Origin: Pseudomonas fluorescens
Lineage (GTDB): Bacteria > Pseudomonadota > Gammaproteobacteria > Pseudomonadales > Pseudomonadaceae
Direction: 5' to 3'
Assembly (NCBI RefSeq): GCF_902497875.1
Contig: NZ_CABVHY010000015.1
Location: forward strand, 108,441 to 172,440
Length of the DNA stretch: 64,000 bases
This document shows positions 11,415 to 19,197 of the stretch, piece by piece. Position 1 is the first letter of the stretch. Each line of letters opens with the position of its first letter. Position numbers and translations under genes: made by a program. The notes beneath the pieces were generated by a model. The model was not told the DNA's origin and searched no databases. It worked only from the letters and a program-made list of their open reading frames with translations.

Positions 11415-13331
11415 TTGAACGATATGGCAAAGAATCTGATCCTGTGGTTGATCATCGCGGCTGTCCTGGTGACGGTGATGAACAACTTCTCCAGCCCTAA
11501 CGAGCCGCAGACCCTCAACTATTCCGACTTCATCCAGCAAGTGAAGGATGGCAAGGTCGAGCGCGTCGCTGTAGATGGTTATGTGATCACCGGCAAGCGC
11601 GCCGATGGCGACAGCTTCAAGACCATTCGTCCGGCGATCCAGGACAATGGCCTGATCGGCGACCTGGTGGAAAACAATGTGGCTGTCGAAGGCAAGCTGC
11701 CTGAGCAGCAAAGCATCTGGACCCAACTCCTGGTCGCCAGCTTCCCGATCCTGGTGATCATCGCCGTGTTCATGTTCTTCATGCGCCAGATGCAGGGCGG
11801 TGCGGGCGGCAAGGGCGGGCCGATGAGCTTCGGCAAGAGCAAGGCACGCCTGCTGTCCGAAGACCAGGTGAAAACTACCCTGGGCGACGTTGCCGGCTGT
11901 GATGAAGCCAAGGAAGAAGTGGGCGAGCTGGTCGAGTTCCTGCGCGACCCGGGCAAGTTCCAGCGCCTGGGCGGTCGTATTCCGCGCGGTGTGCTGATGG
12001 TCGGTCCTCCAGGTACTGGTAAAACCTTGCTGGCCAAGGCGATTGCCGGCGAAGCCAAAGTGCCGTTCTTCACCATTTCCGGTTCCGATTTCGTCGAGAT
12101 GTTCGTCGGTGTCGGCGCCAGCCGTGTTCGCGACATGTTCGAACAGGCCAAGAAACACGCACCCTGCATCATCTTTATCGATGAAATCGATGCCGTCGGT
12201 CGTCACCGTGGCGCCGGCATGGGTGGTGGTCACGATGAGCGCGAGCAGACTCTCAACCAGTTGCTGGTAGAGATGGATGGTTTCGAAATGAATGACGGCA
12301 TCATCGTCATTGCCGCAACCAACCGTCCTGACGTGCTCGACCCGGCATTGCTGCGTCCAGGCCGTTTCGACCGCCAGGTCGTGGTGGGTCTGCCGGACAT
12401 TCGTGGTCGCGAACAGATTCTGAAAGTTCACATGCGTAAAGTGCCGATGGGTGACGACGTCGCTCCGGCAGTCATCGCACGGGGTACTCCAGGCTTCTCC
12501 GGTGCCGATCTGGCCAACCTGGTGAACGAAGCCTCGCTGTTTGCTGCCCGCACGGGCAAACGCGTGGTCGAGATGAAAGAGTTCGAACTGGCCAAGGACA
12601 AGATCATGATGGGCGCAGAGCGCAAATCCATGGTCATGTCCGAAAAAGAGAAGCAGAACACGGCTTACCACGAAGCGGGTCACGCTATCGTCGGTCGTGT
12701 TGTGCCTGAGCATGATCCGGTCTACAAGGTCTCGATCATCCCTCGCGGTCGTGCGCTGGGTGTGACCATGTTCCTGCCGGAAGAAGACCGCTACAGCCTG
12801 TCCAAGCGTGCATTGATCAGTCAGATCTGCTCGCTGTACGGCGGCCGGATTGCTGAAGAAATGACCCTGGGCTTCGACGGTGTCACCACCGGTGCCTCCA
12901 ACGACATCATGCGCGCCAGCCAGATTGCGCGGAACATGGTGACCAAATGGGGTCTGTCGGAAAAACTCGGTCCGCTGATGTACGCCGAAGAAGAAGGCGA
13001 AATGTTCCTGGGTCGCGGCGGCAGCCAACACGCCAGTTTCTCGGGCGAGACCGCGAAGCTGATCGACTCCGAGGTACGCAGCATCATTGACCAGTGCTAC
13101 GGCACGGCCAAGCAGATCCTCACCGATAACCGCGACAAGCTCGACGCCATGGCAGATGCCTTGATGAAGTACGAGACCATCGATGCCGAGCAGATCGACG
13201 ACATCATGGCAGGTCGGACTCCACGCGAGCCTCGTGACTGGTCGGGTGGTACCGGTACTTCCGGAACACCTCCGGTAGTGCAGGGTGAGCGTCCGGAAAC
13301 GCCCATCGGTGGTCCGGCTGCCGACGTCTAA
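11415..13331 (+). CDS. ftsH: ATP-dependent zinc metalloprotease FtsH
   Basis: 638 residues. Two N-terminal membrane helices (about 7-24 and 103-122) flank a small periplasmic domain. The AAA module has Walker A G-P-P-G-T-G-K-T at 197-204, Walker B I-I-F-I-D-E-I-D at 252-259 and the second-region-of-homology T-N-R-P. The M41 protease domain has H-E-A-G-H at 419-423. It degrades membrane and short-lived cytosolic proteins. The start TTG at 11415 gives M-N-D-M-A-K-N-L as in relatives; the ATG three codons on is the alternative. It is preceded by a 190-bp leader and followed closely by folP. Confidence 0.97.
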   Translation: MNDMAKNLILWLIIAAVLVTVMNNFSSPNEPQTLNYSDFIQQVKDGKVERVAVDGYVITGKRADGDSFKTIRPAIQDNGLIGDLVENNVAVEGKLPEQQSIWTQLLVASFPILVIIAVFMFFMRQMQGGAGGKGGPMSFGKSKARLLSEDQVKTTLGDVAGCDEAKEEVGELVEFLRDPGKFQRLGGRIPRGVLMVGPPGTGKTLLAKAIAGEAKVPFFTISGSDFVEMFVGVGASRVRDMFEQAKKHAPCIIFIDEIDAVGRHRGAGMGGGHDEREQTLNQLLVEMDGFEMNDGIIVIAATNRPDVLDPALLRPGRFDRQVVVGLPDIRGREQILKVHMRKVPMGDDVAPAVIARGTPGFSGADLANLVNEASLFAARTGKRVVEMKEFELAKDKIMMGAERKSMVMSEKEKQNTAYHEAGHAIVGRVVPEHDPVYKVSIIPRGRALGVTMFLPEEDRYSLSKRALISQICSLYGGRIAEEMTLGFDGVTTGASNDIMRASQIARNMVTKWGLSEKLGPLMYAEEEGEMFLGRGGSQHASFSGETAKLIDSEVRSIIDQCYGTAKQILTDNRDKLDAMADALMKYETIDAEQIDDIMAGRTPREPRDWSGGTGTSGTPPVVQGERPETPIGGPAADV

Positions 13332-13339
13332 GGTTTGAA

Positions 13340-14191
13340 ATGACTTCTGTACAGTCCTCGACCCGGTTGCCTTGCGGCAACCGGGTTCTTGATTTGGCCC
13401 ACACGCACGTGATGGGTATTCTTAATGTTACTCCTGATTCCTTCTCCGACGGTGGCCGTTTCAGCCAGCTGGATGCGGCCTTGCGCCATGCCGAAGCAAT
13501 GGTTGCGGCGGGTGCTACGCTGATCGATGTCGGCGGTGAGTCGACCCGGCCTGGTGCGCGGGTGGTTTCCCCGACCGAAGAACTTGAGCGTGTGGCGCCC
13601 ATTGTCGAGCGGATCCATCGTGAACTGGATGTGATCATCTCGGTCGATACCTCGACACCCGCGGTCATGCGTGAAACCGCGCGACTGGGTGCGGGTCTGA
13701 TCAACGATGTGCGTGCATTGCGCCGTGATGGAGCGCTTGATGCAGCAGCAGCCACGGGGCTTGCGGTGTGTCTGATGCATATGCTCGGCGAGCCCGGGGA
13801 TATGCAGGACGATCCACGGTACCAGGACGTGACCCGCGAAGTGGGTGCGTTCCTGGCCGAGCGCATGGCCCAGTGTGAGTCGGTGGGGATCCCTGCCGAG
13901 CGGATCATTCTCGATCCAGGCTTCGGTTTTGCGAAAAACCTGCAGCACAATTTGAGTCTGTTCAAACATATGGAAGCGCTGCATGCCTTGGGCCGACCTC
14001 TCCTGGTCGGAGTTTCGCGCAAGAGCATGATCGGCATGGCATTAAATCGTCCGGTCGGAGAGCGGCTGCACGGCGGTCTGGCTCTCGCGGCGCTGGCTAT
14101 GGTCAAGGGTGCGCGGATCTTGCGCGTGCATGACGTGGCCGAAACAGTAGATGTGGTACGGATGATCGCAGCAGTAGAATCAGCCGAATAA
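13340..14191 (+). CDS. folP: Dihydropteroate synthase
   Basis: 283 residues. It condenses para-aminobenzoate with hydroxymethyl-dihydropterin diphosphate in folate synthesis and is the sulfonamide target. The two DHPS signatures are visible: M-G-I-L-N-V-T-P-D-S-F-S-D-G-G near residues 25-39 and G-G-E-S-T-R-P-G near 63-70. A later D-P-G-F-G-F-x-K loop completes the pterin site. The gene starts 8 bp after ftsH and glmM starts 16 bp after it, the common ftsH-folP-glmM operon. Confidence 0.97.
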   Translation: MTSVQSSTRLPCGNRVLDLAHTHVMGILNVTPDSFSDGGRFSQLDAALRHAEAMVAAGATLIDVGGESTRPGARVVSPTEELERVAPIVERIHRELDVIISVDTSTPAVMRETARLGAGLINDVRALRRDGALDAAAATGLAVCLMHMLGEPGDMQDDPRYQDVTREVGAFLAERMAQCESVGIPAERIILDPGFGFAKNLQHNLSLFKHMEALHALGRPLLVGVSRKSMIGMALNRPVGERLHGGLALAALAMVKGARILRVHDVAETVDVVRMIAAVESAE

Positions 14192-14207
14192 GAATGATGG
14201 AGTACTT

Positions 14208-15545
14208 ATGACGAAAAAATATTTTGGCACTGACGGCATTCGCGGTCGGGTCGGCGAATTCCCTATTACTCCTGATTTCATGCTCAAGCTCGGTTGGGCT
14301 GCGGGCATGGCCTTTCGCAGCATGGGCGCCTGTCGGGTGCTGGTGGGCAAGGACACGCGGATCTCCGGCTACATGTTCGAATCTGCCCTGGAGGCCGGTC
14401 TGTCCGCCGCTGGGGCTGATGTAATGCTCTTGGGGCCGATGCCGACACCGGCAATCGCCTACCTGACCCGCACCTTCCAGGGCGAGGCCGGTATTGTGAT
14501 TAGTGCTTCGCACAACCCGCATGACGACAATGGCATCAAATTCTTTTCCGGACAGGGCACCAAGCTGCCGGACGATATCGAATTGATGATCGAAGAGCTG
14601 CTCGAAGCGCCGATGACAGTCGTCGAGTCGAGCAAGATCGGCAAAGTTTCGCGGATCAACGATGCGTCCGGTCGGTATATCGAATTCTGTAAAAGCAGCG
14701 TGCCGACCGGTACCAGTTTTTCCGGTCTGAAGATCGTTATCGATTGCGCCCACGGTGCTACCTACAAGGTGGCTCCAAGCGTCTTTCGTGAGTTGGGTGC
14801 GCAGGTCACCGTGCTGTCCGCTCAACCCAATGGTTTGAACATCAATGACAACTGTGGCTCGACTCATATGGGTCAACTGCAGGCAGCCGTGCTCGCCGAA
14901 CATGCCGATCTGGGTATCGCCTTCGATGGCGATGGCGATCGGGTATTGATGGTCGATCACACGGGCGCGATAGTCGATGGTGATGAATTGTTGTTCATCA
15001 TTGCCCGCGATCTGCATGAGCGTAATAAGCTGCAGGGTGGTGTGGTCGGGACTCTGATGAGTAATCTGGGGCTGGAGCTGGCTCTGGCTGACCTGGGTAT
15101 CCCGTTCATCCGTGCCAATGTCGGTGACCGCTATGTGATTTCCGAGCTGCTTGAGCGCAACTGGCAGGTTGGCGGTGAGAACTCCGGGCACATTGTCTGT
15201 TTCCAGCACACCACTACCGGCGATGCGATCATTGCGGCGCTGCAGGTCTTGATGGCCTTGAAGAGTCGTGGCGAGAGTCTGGCGCAGTGCCGTCAGGCGG
15301 TGCGCAAGTGTCCTCAGGTTCTGGTCAATGTGCGTTTCTCGGGCGGTGCGAATCCGGTCGAGGATGCCGCGGTAAAAGAGGCGTGTGCCCGTGTTACCGC
15401 ACAGATGGCTGGGCGTGGACGGGTGCTGTTGCGCAAATCCGGCACCGAGCCATTGGTTCGCGTAATGGTCGAAGGTGATGACGAAACCCAGGTTCGCGGT
15501 TATGCCGACGAGCTGGCAAAACTGGTTGCTGAAGTTTCTGCCTGA
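14208..15545 (+). CDS. glmM: Phosphoglucosamine mutase
   Basis: 445 residues. It converts glucosamine-6-phosphate to glucosamine-1-phosphate for UDP-GlcNAc and hence peptidoglycan and LPS. The N-terminus Y-F-G-T-D-G-I-R-G-R is typical. The catalytic phosphoserine is Ser101 in S-A-S-H-N-P; the metal loop is D-G-D-G-D-R near residue 243; the phosphate loop R-K-S-G-T-E-P lies near 408. It follows folP by 16 bp with a GGAG ribosome site region. Confidence 0.97.
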   Translation: MTKKYFGTDGIRGRVGEFPITPDFMLKLGWAAGMAFRSMGACRVLVGKDTRISGYMFESALEAGLSAAGADVMLLGPMPTPAIAYLTRTFQGEAGIVISASHNPHDDNGIKFFSGQGTKLPDDIELMIEELLEAPMTVVESSKIGKVSRINDASGRYIEFCKSSVPTGTSFSGLKIVIDCAHGATYKVAPSVFRELGAQVTVLSAQPNGLNINDNCGSTHMGQLQAAVLAEHADLGIAFDGDGDRVLMVDHTGAIVDGDELLFIIARDLHERNKLQGGVVGTLMSNLGLELALADLGIPFIRANVGDRYVISELLERNWQVGGENSGHIVCFQHTTTGDAIIAALQVLMALKSRGESLAQCRQAVRKCPQVLVNVRFSGGANPVEDAAVKEACARVTAQMAGRGRVLLRKSGTEPLVRVMVEGDDETQVRGYADELAKLVAEVSA

Positions 15546-15611
15546 TTTCGGCTTGCCAGTGTTGATGCGGTTGGGTAACATCTGCGCCCACTTTGACCGA
15601 CGAGGTACAGC

Positions 15612-16367
15612 ATGCGTCGCCCTATGGTAGCTGGTAACTGGAAGATGCACGGTACCCGCGCCAGCGTCGCTGAGCTGATCAATGGCCTTAGTCATATGGC
15701 CTTGCCGAGCGGTGTTGATGTTGCGGTATTCCCGCCTTGCTTGTTTGTCAATCAAGTGATTGATGGCTTGAAAGGCACGTCGATTTCGGTCGGCGCGCAG
15801 AATTCTGCGGTGGAAGCCATGCAAGGTGCCTTGACTGGTGAAATTGCGCCAAGTCAATTGGCGGATGCAGGTTGTTCCCTGGTACTGGTTGGGCATTCCG
15901 AACGTCGCCTGATCATGGGTGAACAGGACGGTGTGCTCAATCGCAAGTTTGCAGCGGCCCAGGCCTGCGGTCTGATTCCGGTGTTGTGTGTAGGGGAAAC
16001 CCTCGAGCAGCGCGAAGCCGGAAAGACGCTGGAGGTTGTCGGGCGTCAGCTGAGTAGTATCATTGAAGAGCTGGGCGTCGATGCGCTTGCAAAGGCAGTC
16101 ATCGCTTACGAGCCGGTCTGGGCCATTGGCACCGGGCTGACTGCTTCACCGCAACAGGCGCAGGATGTGCACGCAGCCATCCGCGCGCAGTTGGCGGCAG
16201 AAAATTCTGAAGTCGCACAAGGTGTGCGACTTCTATACGGCGGCAGCGTGAAGGCGGCCAATGCGGTCGAACTGTTCGGCATGCCGGATATCGATGGGGG
16301 GCTCATTGGTGGAGCTTCCCTGAATGCAGATGAGTTCGGTGCGATTTGTCGCGCCGCGGGAAACTGA
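15612..16367 (+). CDS. tpiA: Triosephosphate isomerase
   Basis: 251 residues, a normal TIM barrel. Catalytic residues are visible: Lys11 in G-N-W-K-M, His95 in V-G-H-S-E-R-R, and Glu167 in A-Y-E-P-V-W-A-I-G-T-G. The phosphate-binding G-G-S-V and G-G-A-S loops are near the C-terminus. It interconverts glyceraldehyde-3-phosphate and dihydroxyacetone phosphate. secG begins 4 bp after its stop, so the two are likely one unit. Confidence 0.98.
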   Translation: MRRPMVAGNWKMHGTRASVAELINGLSHMALPSGVDVAVFPPCLFVNQVIDGLKGTSISVGAQNSAVEAMQGALTGEIAPSQLADAGCSLVLVGHSERRLIMGEQDGVLNRKFAAAQACGLIPVLCVGETLEQREAGKTLEVVGRQLSSIIEELGVDALAKAVIAYEPVWAIGTGLTASPQQAQDVHAAIRAQLAAENSEVAQGVRLLYGGSVKAANAVELFGMPDIDGGLIGGASLNADEFGAICRAAGN

Positions 16368-16371
16368 AAAA

Positions 16372-16755
16372 ATGCTGGAAACAGTCGTAGTCGTTTTTCA
16401 TCTGCTGGGCGCGTTGGGCGTAATTGCTCTGGTATTGCTGCAGCAGGGTAAAGGTGCGGACGCTGGCGCGTCTTTCGGAGCAGGTGCTTCAAATACTGTG
16501 TTCGGAAGCCAAGGTTCCTCTACCTTTCTTAGTAAGTTTACTGCTATACTTGCCGCAGGTTTCTTCATAACCAGCTTAGGGTTAGGTTACTTTGCTAAAG
16601 AGAAGGCTCAAGAGCTGACTCAAGTAGGTTTGCCAAATCCAGCAGTGTTGGAAGTTCCAGTGCAAAAACCGGCTTCTGATGATGTACCGGTGCTTCAAGA
16701 GCAAAAGTCGGCACCTACTGCGACTGACGTACCTCCAGCTCAAGAGCAAAAGTAA
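16372..16755 (+). CDS. secG: Protein-export membrane protein SecG
   Basis: 127 residues. Two membrane helices (about 3-20 and 54-73) flank the conserved cytoplasmic segment L-L-Q-Q-G-K-G-A-D-A-G-A-S-F-G near residue 26. The C-terminal 50 residues are a Pro/Val/Gln-rich polar tail with a repeated P-x-x-Q-E-Q-K motif, longer than in E. coli. It is the accessory subunit of the SecYEG translocon. The frame is open upstream into tpiA, but the ATG at 16372 matches family starts. Confidence 0.94.
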   Translation: MLETVVVVFHLLGALGVIALVLLQQGKGADAGASFGAGASNTVFGSQGSSTFLSKFTAILAAGFFITSLGLGYFAKEKAQELTQVGLPNPAVLEVPVQKPASDDVPVLQEQKSAPTATDVPPAQEQK

Positions 16756-16783
16756 GAAGGGTTTCAGGTAGTATTGTTGTATT

Positions 16784-16869
16784 GCCGAGGTGGTGGAATT
16801 GGTAGACACGCAACCTTGAGGTGGTTGTGCCCATAGGGTGTAGGGGTTCGAGTCCCCTTCTCGGTACCA
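16784..16869 (+). tRNA. tRNA-Leu (GAG)
   Basis: 86 nt including encoded CCA. The anticodon arm CAACC-TTGAGGT-GGTTG presents GAG. There is a long variable arm, as expected for class II tRNAs, and the T-arm GGGG-TTCGAGT-CCCC. The acceptor stem GCCGAGG pairs with TCTCGGT with two wobble pairs. It sits between secG and the initiator tRNA, the usual Pseudomonas arrangement. Confidence 0.96.
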
Positions 16870-16880
16870 ATTATCAGGAG

Positions 16881-16902
16881 AGCCCGCTGTTGCGGGCTTT
16901 CT
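16881..16902 (+). terminator. Terminator after tRNA-Leu
   Basis: A 7-bp stem AGCCCGC / GCGGGCT with a TGTT loop, followed by TTCTT. It begins 11 bases after the tRNA end. Confidence 0.65.
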
Positions 16903-16964
16903 TGTAGGTGGAGGTTCGATTGACCCTGAAAGGGATCGGTCGTATACTTCCGCCCCAGCTTTGT

Positions 16965-17041
<77 letters not shown>

Positions 17042-17051
17042 GTTTTAGCGG

Positions 17052-17074
17052 AGCCCCTTTTCAGGGGCTTTTTG
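17052..17074 (+). terminator. Terminator after tRNA-fMet
   Basis: A 6-bp stem AGCCCC / GGGGCT with a TTTTCA loop, followed by TTTTG. It starts 11 bases after the tRNA. Confidence 0.65.
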
Positions 17075-17119
17075 TTAGCTGGACACTTTATAACGGCGTT
17101 ATTCGACGGCGTTTCAGGG

Positions 17120-17144
17120 ATGGGCGCTTCGCCCATTTTTTTTT
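17120..17144 (+). terminator. Strong terminator/attenuator in the rimP leader
   Basis: ATGGGCG pairs with CGCCCAT around a CTT loop (7 bp), followed by about nine T. It is 39 bp before the rimP start and is the second terminator-like hairpin after tRNA-fMet. This placement suggests that transcription into rimP-nusA-infB is set by read-through. Confidence 0.7.
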
Positions 17145-17182
17145 ATTTATACAGCATGCAAAACATGCACGAGGGGGTTCAG

Positions 17183-17641
17183 GTGTCGAGCAAGCTAGAA
17201 CAGTTGCAGGCCTTGCTGGCCCCGGTGGTCGTGGCCCTTGGCTATGAATGCTGGGGTATTGAGTTTTCAGCTCAAGGTCGCCACTCACTGCTACGCGTTT
17301 ATATCGATAAGGAAGGCGGTGTTTTGGTGGATGACTGCGCCATCGTCAGCCGTCAGATCAGCGGTCTCCTGGATGTTGAAGATCCGATCGCTGTTGAATA
17401 CACCCTTGAAGTTTCCTCGCCTGGCATGGAACGCCCACTGTTCACTCTTGAGCAGTTTGCAAAATTTGCCGGTGAACAAGTGAAGATCAAGCTGCGCTCG
17501 CCTTTTGAAGGTCGACGCAATTTTCAAGGCCTTCTGCGCGGCGTAGAAGAGCAGGACATCGTGGTGCTGGTTGAAGATCATGAGTTCCTGTTGCCGATCG
17601 ATATGATCGACAAGGCCAACATTATTCCCAGTTTTGACTGA
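17183..17641 (+). CDS. rimP: Ribosome maturation factor RimP
   Basis: 152 residues, normal for RimP, needed for 30S assembly. The N-terminal domain has L-G-Y-E-C-W-G-I-E-F near residue 18; L-E-V-S-S-P-G-M-E-R-P-L leads into the C-terminal Sm-like domain. The start is GTG at 17183, chosen because GAGGGGG lies 6 bases before and relatives begin M-S-S-K-L-E-Q-L; the frame is open upstream to 17072. It heads the rimP-nusA-infB operon. Confidence 0.95.
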   Translation: MSSKLEQLQALLAPVVVALGYECWGIEFSAQGRHSLLRVYIDKEGGVLVDDCAIVSRQISGLLDVEDPIAVEYTLEVSSPGMERPLFTLEQFAKFAGEQVKIKLRSPFEGRRNFQGLLRGVEEQDIVVLVEDHEFLLPIDMIDKANIIPSFD

Positions 17642-17688
17642 GACGCGGATCCCGCGGATCCAATGGCTTGCGAAAGGCGAGGCGTACG

Positions 17689-19170
17689 ATGAGCAAAGAA
17701 GTACTGCTGGTTGTTGAGTCGGTATCCAATGAAAAGGGCGTACCGGCAAACGTTATTTTTGAAGCGCTGGAGCTGGCTCTGGCCACTGCTACCAAAAAAC
17801 GTTTCGAAGACGAAGTTGACCTGCGTGTGGAAATCAATCGCCACACCGGTGCCTATGAAACTTTCCGTCGCTGGGCGGTAGTCGAAGAAGCAGATCTGGA
17901 CGATCCAGCTATCGAGATGTGGGTCGAGCAGGCTCAGGAAGCCCAGCCTGGTGCTAAAGCTGGCGACATCGTTGAAGTCAAAATCGATTCGATCGAGTTT
18001 GGCCGCATCGCTGCACAGACCGCCAAACAGGTGATCGTGCAGAAAGTCCGCGAAGCCGAGCGTGCTCAAGTCGTTGATGCCTATCGCGAGCGTCTGGGAG
18101 AAATCATCTCCGGCACCGTGAAGAAAGTCACCCGCGACAACGTGATCGTTGACCTGGGCAACAACGCTGAAGCGTTGCTGGCTCGTGAAGACATCATCTC
18201 GCGCGAAACTTTCCGGGTAGGCGTGCGTCTTCGTGCGCTGCTCAAGGAAATCCGCACCGAGAACCGCGGCCCGCAGCTGATCCTGTCGCGTACCGCGCCG
18301 GAAATGCTGATCGAGTTGTTCCGCATCGAAGTGCCGGAAATTGCTGAAGGCCTGATCGAAGTAATGGCAGCGTCCCGTGATCCGGGTTCGCGCGCCAAGA
18401 TCGCGGTCCGCTCCAAAGATAAACGCATCGACCCGCAAGGCGCTTGCATCGGTATGCGCGGTTCGCGCGTCCAGGCAGTGTCGGGTGAGTTGGGTGGTGA
18501 GCGTGTGGACATCGTCCTGTGGGACGATAACCCTGCGCAGTTCGTGATCAATGCCATGTCACCGGCTGAAGTCGCGGCAATTATTGTTGACGAAGATGCC
18601 CATGCAATGGACATCGCCGTTGGCGCAGACAATCTGGCTCAGGCCATCGGTCGCGGTGGTCAGAACGTGCGTCTGGCTAGCCAGTTGACTGGCTGGACCC
18701 TGAACGTGATGACCGAATCGGACATCCAGGCTAAGCAGCAAGCAGAAACCGGCGACATCCTGCGCAACTTCATCGACGAGCTGGAAGTCGACGAAGATCT
18801 GGCACAGGTACTGGTCGATGAAGGCTTCACCAGCCTGGAAGAGATTGCCTACGTACCGTTGGAAGAAATGCTCAACATCGACGGCTTTGACGAAGATACC
18901 GTCAACGAGCTTCGCGCTCGTGCCAAGGATCGTTTGTTGACTAAAGCCATCGCTACTGAGGAAAAGCTGGCAGACGCCCATCCGGCCGAAGACCTGCTCT
19001 CGCTTGAGGGTATGGACAAGGATTTGGCGATGGAACTGGCGGTGCGCGGCGTAATTACCCGCGAAGACCTGGCCGAGCAGTCTATTGACGACCTGCTCGA
19101 CATCGACGGCATTGACGATGATCGTGCCGGCAAGTTGATCATGGCCGCCCGAGCCCATTGGTTCGAGTAA
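17689..19170 (+). CDS. nusA: Transcription termination/antitermination factor NusA
   Basis: 493 residues. The N-terminal RNA-polymerase-binding domain (begins M-S-K-E-V-L-L-V-V-E-S-V-S-N-E-K) is followed by an S1 domain (about 135-200), two KH domains (the second with A-I-G-R-G-G-Q-N-V-R near 320), and two acidic C-terminal repeats with L-L-x-I-D-G-x-D patterns. It modulates pausing, termination and antitermination. The ATG at 17689 follows GGCGAGG. It lies 47 bp after rimP and 27 bp before infB. Confidence 0.97.
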   Translation: MSKEVLLVVESVSNEKGVPANVIFEALELALATATKKRFEDEVDLRVEINRHTGAYETFRRWAVVEEADLDDPAIEMWVEQAQEAQPGAKAGDIVEVKIDSIEFGRIAAQTAKQVIVQKVREAERAQVVDAYRERLGEIISGTVKKVTRDNVIVDLGNNAEALLAREDIISRETFRVGVRLRALLKEIRTENRGPQLILSRTAPEMLIELFRIEVPEIAEGLIEVMAASRDPGSRAKIAVRSKDKRIDPQGACIGMRGSRVQAVSGELGGERVDIVLWDDNPAQFVINAMSPAEVAAIIVDEDAHAMDIAVGADNLAQAIGRGGQNVRLASQLTGWTLNVMTESDIQAKQQAETGDILRNFIDELEVDEDLAQVLVDEGFTSLEEIAYVPLEEMLNIDGFDEDTVNELRARAKDRLLTKAIATEEKLADAHPAEDLLSLEGMDKDLAMELAVRGVITREDLAEQSIDDLLDIDGIDDDRAGKLIMAARAHWFE

Positions 19171-19197
19171 TTAGGCGCGGCCTGAGGAGAGAAGTGC

